A DNA stretch of 9,080 nucleotides from Candidatus Pacearchaeota archaeon (lineage in GTDB: Archaea > Nanobdellota > Nanobdellia > Pacearchaeales > GW2011-AR1). Location of the stretch: positions 1-9,080 of the forward strand of contig JAGVWR010000008.1 in NCBI GenBank assembly GCA_018304205.1, read 5' to 3'. Shown in pieces: positions 5,361 to 9,080 of this stretch. The notes beneath the pieces were generated by a model. It was given only the letters and a program-made list of their open reading frames with translations, was not told the DNA's origin and searched no databases. A program made the translations under genes and the position numbers. Positions within the stretch are counted from its first letter, which is position 1. Each line of letters starts with the position of its first letter.

Positions 5361-5525
5361 ATGGCCACAAAAATCCCAGTAGCACAAAGAAGAATGTTTG
5401 CAAACGTATTTGTATGCAAGGATTGTAGCCACAAAACTAGAACCCAGGCCGTTAGAATTTTAGCAGGAAAAGTGCGTTGCAGAAAATGTGGTGGAAGAGC
5501 CTTCCGACCTATAAGGAAGAAATAA
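5361..5525 (+). CDS. rpl40e: Ribosomal protein eL40 (zinc-binding)
   Basis: This 54-aa basic protein reads as archaeal eL40, a small zinc-binding large-subunit protein located near the factor-binding site. The N-terminus AQRRMFANVFVCKDC and the end VRCRKCGGRAFRPIRKK match the family pattern (R-x-F, VC-x2-C, CRKCG, RP-x-K). Four cysteines at 19, 22, 40 and 43 can bind zinc. The gap between the two pairs is 17 residues, longer than the roughly 10 in typical euryarchaeal eL40, so the knuckle loop is expanded. The start is set by the GGAGG at 5350-5354 and by the TAG immediately before it. It follows aIF5A by 47 nt in the same direction and precedes the site-2 protease by 24 nt. A generic zinc ribbon is the alternative, but the motif order favours eL40. 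Confidence 0.85.
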   Translation: MATKIPVAQRRMFANVFVCKDCSHKTRTQAVRILAGKVRCRKCGGRAFRPIRKK

Positions 5526-5528
5526 ATA
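5521..5528 (+). promoter_or_regulatory. Weak TATA box candidate for the site-2 protease gene
   Basis: AATAAATA overlaps the eL40 stop and is centred 25-26 bp before the ATG at 5550, the same spacing as the other leaderless promoters here. It is less canonical than the others, and read-through from eL40 is also possible. Confidence 0.3.
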
Positions 5529-5549
5529 GGCTCATAATTTAATAAAAAG

Positions 5550-6977
5550 ATGACGAACGTTTTTATTATTTATGATTTGACATTTTTAATTTTGTTTACT
5601 TTATTTGTAATTTTATTTCTTTACCGGAGAAGAAAAAATCTTCAAAGACAAGGGTTATTATACCTTTATAGAACAAAAATAGGAATAAAATTTATAGACT
5701 TATTTACAAAAAAATATTCTAAAATTCTTAAGTCTCTGGAATATATTGTTGTTTTTTCTGGCTATATTTTAATGATCTCAGTAGTTTGGCTTTTAGCTAA
5801 AGTAGCCTGGTTTTATTTGACTTCTCCTGTAGTTGCTAAAGCGTTAAAAGTTCCAGTCTTAATCCCTCTAATTCCATATCTCCCGGACATATTTAAAATA
5901 GATTTTCTCCCCTCGTTTAATTTTACTTATTGGATCATCATAATAGCTTTAATAGCTATTCCACACGAATTTGCTCATGGAATATTTGCAAGACTGCATA
6001 AAGTTAAAATTCATTCAACAGGCTTCGGTTTCTTAGGGCCATTTCTAGCAGCATTTGTAGAGCAGGACGATAAACAAATGTCAAAAATAAAGAAATTTCC
6101 GCAATTATCTATTTTGGCAGCAGGAACCTTTGCTAACGTTCTTACAACAATAGTTTTTGGAATTATTTTCTGGCTCTTCTTCATTTCATTTTTCGTTCCC
6201 GCAGGAGTTAATTTTAATGCATACGCAACCTCCGCAGTAAATATTTCTTCAATTGACGAAGTGAATGGAATATCAATAACAGACGTAAGTCAGATTCCTC
6301 TACTTCTAAATGGAACATACTCAGAAATAATAATAGACGAAACACTTTATTTTGCTAATTCAGAAGCTCTTAAAACAGCGATTGAAAAAAGGATATATGG
6401 AGTGCAAGTTTTTGATAATTCTCCGGCATATCAAAGTAAATTGGAAGGAGCAATTACTGAAATAAATGGAGAGAAGATAACCTCTTATGAAAAATTAAAT
6501 GAAACAATTCAAAAACATAGTCCTGGAGATAAAGTAACAATAAAAACATTCTATCAAGAATCTGTGAGAGAAAATGAAATAGAAGAAAGAAATTACAATA
6601 TCACTCTAGGAGAAAGAGATGGAAGAACTTTCTTAGGCATAGGAAAAATTCCTCCCCAAACTTCTGGTTTAATGGGCTTATTTTATAACCTAATCTCAAA
6701 TATAAAAGATCCATTCATATTTTATGAATCAAAATTAGGTTCTTTTGGTTGGTTCATTTATTACTTTTTATGGTGGACCGTATTAATTTGTGTTTCAGTA
6801 GCAATGGTCAACATGCTTCCGGTAGGAATTTTTGACGGTGGCAGATTCTTCTACTTGACAGTTTGGGGTTTAACTGGAAGTGAAAAAATAGGAAAGAAAG
6901 CATTTGCCGCTTCAACATGGATAATATTACTAATGATCTTAGCTATGATGATTAAGTGGGCCCTAATATTTACCTAA
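5550..6977 (+). CDS. Site-2 protease family intramembrane zinc metalloprotease (M50) with PDZ domain
   Basis: This is a polytopic membrane protease that cuts substrates within the membrane, usually to release regulators or clear signal-peptide remnants. The catalytic HExxH is HEFAH at residues 139-143 in a membrane helix (about 127-147), and the third zinc ligand is in NMLPVGIFDGGR at 421-432 (D429), the standard NxxPxxxxDGG motif. Further hydrophobic segments lie at about 5-24, 64-90, 187-216, 400-425 and 453-474. Between the catalytic parts is a long extracytoplasmic region, with a PDZ-like fold at about 280-350 (VFDNSPAYQSKLEGAITEINGEKI; PGDKVTIKTF). All catalytic residues are intact in 475 aa. 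It follows eL40 by 24 bp and its stop overlaps the tail of the opposite-strand CARF-like gene by 4 bp. Its substrate is not indicated by the neighbours. Confidence 0.94.
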   Translation: MTNVFIIYDLTFLILFTLFVILFLYRRRKNLQRQGLLYLYRTKIGIKFIDLFTKKYSKILKSLEYIVVFSGYILMISVVWLLAKVAWFYLTSPVVAKALKVPVLIPLIPYLPDIFKIDFLPSFNFTYWIIIIALIAIPHEFAHGIFARLHKVKIHSTGFGFLGPFLAAFVEQDDKQMSKIKKFPQLSILAAGTFANVLTTIVFGIIFWLFFISFFVPAGVNFNAYATSAVNISSIDEVNGISITDVSQIPLLLNGTYSEIIIDETLYFANSEALKTAIEKRIYGVQVFDNSPAYQSKLEGAITEINGEKITSYEKLNETIQKHSPGDKVTIKTFYQESVRENEIEERNYNITLGERDGRTFLGIGKIPPQTSGLMGLFYNLISNIKDPFIFYESKLGSFGWFIYYFLWWTVLICVSVAMVNMLPVGIFDGGRFFYLTVWGLTGSEKIGKKAFAASTWIILLMILAMMIKWALIFT

Positions 6978-7330
6978 TTAATGTATTCCAAACCTTGTTT
7001 TGTAAATACAACAAGTCTTATTCCAACAGGAACAGAAAGCAGCGCAGAAATTAAAGCCATATGTTCTTTTCCAGTTCCGGATGCAATAGACAAAGAAACC
7101 TCAAATTCCTTACTTAATCTCTGTTTTAGTTTATCCATAATTTCACTTTTTAATTCAAGCAAAGATTTTTCAGAATTTACTTCAATAATTTCACACTTCT
7201 GATTCTTTGGAAAATCCTCTGCCTTCTTATTTTTCACCAAGAATATCTTATTAGATTCAATTCTGTTAATCAAAGCAGTTATCTGCCCCCAATTTTCCTT
7301 ATCTTCACCTACAAAAGCAACGAACTCCAT
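6974..7330 (-). CDS. Small CARF-like Rossmann-fold protein (118 aa)
   Basis: The 118-aa product has alternating beta and alpha segments: FVAFVG (3-7), KIFLVKN (28-34), CEIIEVN (46-52), a helix LLELKSEIMDKLKQRL (57-72), then EVSLSIASGTGKEHMALISALL (77-98) and IRLVVFT (104-110). The strand followed by SGTGKEHM and a helix is like the ligand loop of CARF domains (usually a strand then (S/T)GGT(K/R)), which bind cyclic oligoadenylates in CRISPR-linked Csm6, Csx1 and Csa3. It has no nuclease or DNA-binding part, so it would be a stand-alone sensor domain. It is divergent from a winged-helix gene across 50 bp with one shared TATA box, which suggests a two-gene version of a Csa3-like regulator. No CRISPR genes are visible nearby. 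Assignment to CARF is by motif and fold pattern only; another Rossmann-like family is possible. Confidence 0.6.
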   Translation of the reverse strand: MEFVAFVGEDKENWGQITALINRIESNKIFLVKNKKAEDFPKNQKCEIIEVNSEKSLLELKSEIMDKLKQRLSKEFEVSLSIASGTGKEHMALISALLSVPVGIRLVVFTKQGLEYIN

Positions 7331-7350
7331 TTTGCTTAAAAATAAGATAG

Positions 7351-7360
7351 CTTTATAATT
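7351..7360. promoter_or_regulatory. Shared bidirectional TATA box of the CARF-like and winged-helix genes
   Basis: CTTTATAATT on plus reads AATTATAAAG on minus. Its centre is 25 bp from the ATG at 7330 (minus) and 26 bp from the ATG at 7381 (plus). Both genes therefore appear leaderless from one near-palindromic element within a 50-bp intergenic gap, and the two divergent start codons flank it symmetrically. Confidence 0.55.
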
Positions 7361-7380
7361 ATTATTGTTCTTTAATTTTC

Positions 7381-7830
7381 ATGACAAGAGATATACCCTT
7401 AGGGGAAATAACACTAAGAAAATACGAGAAACCCTATGATTCATCTAAAAGAGAACTAATAAGAAAAATTTGCTTATCCTTGGGTTTACTTCAACCAGGA
7501 GATTCAAGAGACATTATAGTAGACATATTGCAGATTCTTGAAAATTCAAGAAAAGAAAAATCATGGCTTTCCTCTTTTGATATAAGAGATAAAGTCGGAG
7601 AATTAAGAAAAGAAAATTCATTAGAAGCAAAAGGTCTTGCAGAGTCCAACATAAGAAGACAGTTAAAAAGGTTGAGAGATGCGATGCTAGTTGATAAACA
7701 GGAAAATCAATATAGAATGTCGGAATTTGCTCCTCTTTCAGAATTATTTGAAACAAAAATAGAAAGATTCATTGTTCCTCAAACAATTGATAGAATCAAA
7801 GAATATTTAGCACATTTAGATAAGGTGTAA
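7381..7830 (+). CDS. Winged-helix DNA-binding protein, probable transcription regulator
   Basis: The 149-aa product begins with a well-ordered head (DIPLGEITLRKYEKPYD, then RELIRKICLSLGLLQPGDSRD) that I believe is conserved in archaea but cannot name. Residues about 42-115 fit a winged helix-turn-helix: helix 1 RDIIVDILQILENSRKEK, helix 2 SSFDIRDKVGELRKEN, recognition helix AESNIRRQLKRLRDAMLV, and a wing with QENQYRMSE. A C-terminal helical part (ELFETKIERFIVPQTIDRIKEYLAHLDKV) may dimerise. It has no ligand domain of its own. It is divergent from the CARF-like gene and shares its TATA box, so it is a natural candidate to bind this promoter and control both genes. Start choice agrees with the TATA spacing. 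DNA binding is inferred from fold pattern. Confidence 0.75.
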   Translation: MTRDIPLGEITLRKYEKPYDSSKRELIRKICLSLGLLQPGDSRDIIVDILQILENSRKEKSWLSSFDIRDKVGELRKENSLEAKGLAESNIRRQLKRLRDAMLVDKQENQYRMSEFAPLSELFETKIERFIVPQTIDRIKEYLAHLDKV

Positions 7831-7860
7831 AATATTATATAAAAATGGTCCAGGCAAAAA

Positions 7861-7870
7861 TTTATAAATA
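7861..7870 (+). promoter_or_regulatory. Promoter of spt5-rpl11
   Basis: TTTATAAATA preceded by GCAAAAA is a strong TATA/BRE match. The expected start is near 7890, leaving a leader of about 40 nt that holds GGAG at 7917-7920, 10 nt before the spt5 ATG. The T run at 7873-7879 might end the upstream winged-helix transcript. Unlike most genes here, this operon is not leaderless. Confidence 0.6.
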
Positions 7871-7930
7871 CATTTTTTTAAGTATATGTGTCTACTTCTT
7901 AGATTTAAGGGGTAGCGGAGCATAAAATAG

Positions 7931-8446
7931 ATGTTATTTATAATAAAAGTCACAACAAACAAAGAAGAAAGAGCTTTAGAAATGATTTCAGACAGAGCTA
8001 CTAAGAAAAATATAAATATTTTTTCCATTGCAAAACCTCACGGTCTTAAAGGGTATATTATTCTTGAAGCTGCTGACAGAGAAAGCGCTGAAGAAGCTGC
8101 TTTCAATTTACCCTACGTAAAGGGAATAATCGGAAAAACCATAACTTATGTAGAAATTCAGCAAATGTTAGAACCAAAAGTTGAAGCAGTCAATATTGCG
8201 CTAGGAGATATAGTTGAAATGATAGGGCAAACATTTAAAGGAGAGAAAGCAAAGGTTACAAGAATTGACAAACAGAAAGGAGAAGTTGTTGTTTCCCTTC
8301 TCGGAGCATCAGTTCCTATTCCAGTTACAGTCAAGATAGATAACGTAAAGGTTATAAGGCGTGAAAAGTCAGATGATGAAGATGAAGATAAAGATGAAAA
8401 TTCAACTAAAGAAAAGGATTCAGAAGAAGACGATTTATTAATATGA
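7931..8446 (+). CDS. spt5: Transcription elongation factor Spt5 (NusG family) with acidic tail
   Basis: Spt5 binds the RNA polymerase clamp with Spt4 and makes elongation processive. The NGN domain is residues 1-80 (MLFIIKVTTNKEERALEMI; LKGYIILEAADRESAEEAAF; PYVKGIIG), and the KOW domain is about 88-143, with GDIVEMIGQTFKGEKAKVTRI and VVVSLLGASVPIPVTVKIDNVKVI. Archaeal Spt5 normally ends soon after KOW at about 145-150 aa. This one adds an Asp/Glu/Lys tail at 147-171 (EKSDDEDEDKDENSTKEKDSEEDD), unusual because eukaryotic Spt5 acidic regions are N-terminal. Its TGA overlaps the rpl11 ATG (ATGA), so the two are coupled, the usual archaeal order. The normal upstream neighbour secE is on the other strand at 1330-1521. 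The start matches the family's first strand. Confidence 0.95.
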   Translation: MLFIIKVTTNKEERALEMISDRATKKNINIFSIAKPHGLKGYIILEAADRESAEEAAFNLPYVKGIIGKTITYVEIQQMLEPKVEAVNIALGDIVEMIGQTFKGEKAKVTRIDKQKGEVVVSLLGASVPIPVTVKIDNVKVIRREKSDDEDEDKDENSTKEKDSEEDDLLI

Positions 8447-9080
8447 AAGTAAAATTAATTGTAGACGGAGGAGGCATGAAGCCAGGTCCAGCAGTCGCTC
8501 AGCAGTTAGGACCTATGGGAATAAATCTTGGAAAAGTTATATCTGACGTTAATGCGGCAACTTCAAGTTTTAAGGGAGTAAAAGTTCCAGTTGAATTAGA
8601 TGTTGATCCAAAAACAAAAACATACACTATTGCAGTATTTTCTCCTCCAGTTGCCGAATTAATAAAGAAAGAGATCGGATTAGAAAAGGGATCTGGAGAG
8701 CCGCACAAAATAAAGATGGGAAATATAGCCATAGAAACACTTATAGGAATTGCAAAACAAAAAATGCCGAATCTTCTTGCAAAAAATCTTAAATCAGCAG
8801 TTAAATTAATTGTAGGATCTTGTGTATCTTTAGGAATTCTAATTGAAAACAAAGAAGCAAAAGAAATAGAAAAAGATATTGATGCAGGCGTTTTCGATAA
8901 AGAAATTAAGACAGAGAAAACTTCTGTAAGCGAAGAGAAAAAGAAGAATCTCGCAGAATATTATACTCAAGTTAAATCCAAACAAGAACAACAGAAGAAA
9001 GCTGAAGAAGAAGCTAAAGCTGCTGAAGATGCTGCTAAGGAAGCTGCTAAAGTCGTTGCAGGAGCTGCAGGTGCGGCTCC
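8443..9080 (+). CDS. rpl11: Ribosomal protein uL11 with long C-terminal extension, cut by the window edge
   Basis: uL11 binds the 1070-region of 23S rRNA at the base of the factor-binding stalk beside uL10. The core is clear: KLIVDGGGMKPGPAVAQQLGPMGINLGKV at the N-terminus, a proline-rich linker to VFSPPVAELIKKEIG, and the RNA-binding C-terminal domain through GSCVSLGI near 125-132. Archaeal uL11 usually ends near 155-165 aa. Here 212 residues are visible with no stop: after about 140 comes a charged helix (KKKNLAEYYTQVKSKQEQQKKAEEE), then an Ala/Lys/Glu repeat-like stretch turning into VVAGAAGAA at the edge. The latter resembles the alanine-rich hinge of L12/P1 and P0 tails. The start codon overlaps the spt5 stop, and no Shine-Dalgarno is needed. 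rpl1, its normal downstream neighbour, lies on the other strand at 537-1154. Confidence 0.95.
   Translation, partial: MKVKLIVDGGGMKPGPAVAQQLGPMGINLGKVISDVNAATSSFKGVKVPVELDVDPKTKTYTIAVFSPPVAELIKKEIGLEKGSGEPHKIKMGNIAIETLIGIAKQKMPNLLAKNLKSAVKLIVGSCVSLGILIENKEAKEIEKDIDAGVFDKEIKTEKTSVSEEKKKNLAEYYTQVKSKQEQQKKAEEEAKAAEDAAKEAAKVVAGAAGAA

Noticed and set aside
8499..8852. Open minus-strand frame opposite rpl11
   Set aside because: Antisense of conserved uL11 core; no promoter or family match.
1..9080. CRISPR array or cas genes that would explain the CARF-like protein
   Set aside because: No regularly spaced repeats and no recognisable Cas protein were seen anywhere in the window.

Overview
The window is archaeal chromosome, AT-rich and gene-dense, with no rRNA, tRNA, CRISPR array or insertion sequence visible. 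The archaeal assignment rests on uL10/P0, an archaeal-length uL1, a single-helix SecE/Sec61-gamma, Spt5 with one NGN and one KOW domain, a hypusine-type aIF5A, eL40 and a two-domain archaeal FKBP. Promoters also fit: TATA boxes centred 25-26 bp before the start codon imply leaderless mRNAs. Small compact genes, AT richness and the divergent eL40 suggest a DPANN archaeon of the Woesearchaeota/Pacearchaeota kind; that lineage call is inference.

Left block, minus strand (4407 down to 1): an FKBP-type prolyl isomerase/chaperone, ftsZ, two unrecognised genes (208 and 113 aa), secE, a 175-nt gap carrying a structured leader, then rpl1 and rpl10 (rpl10 runs off the left edge). Middle block, plus strand (4592-6977): a small membrane-anchored unknown, aIF5A, a 16-codon leader ORF, eL40 and a site-2 protease. 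Right block: a divergent pair made of a CARF-like Rossmann protein (minus) and a winged-helix protein (plus) sharing one near-palindromic TATA box, then spt5-rpl11 on the plus strand (rpl11 runs off the right edge).

The usual archaeal order ftsZ-secE-spt5-rpl11-rpl1-rpl10 is broken here. spt5-rpl11 lies over 6 kb away on the opposite strand, and the place it would normally occupy, between secE and rpl1, is now a non-coding gap. That gap contains a 31-nt hairpin element with a second, diverged copy directly in front of eL40. Most genes appear to be leaderless and singly transcribed; rpl1-rpl10, spt5-rpl11 and eL40 are the exceptions with leaders or coupled starts.

Most promising for new biology: (1) the CARF-like/winged-helix pair, which resembles a Csa3-type CARF-wHTH regulator split into two genes with no CRISPR locus in view; (2) the repeated hairpin element and the Shine-Dalgarno-masking hairpin before eL40; (3) the two unknown genes between ftsZ and secE; (4) a long Ala/Lys/Glu-rich tail on uL11.
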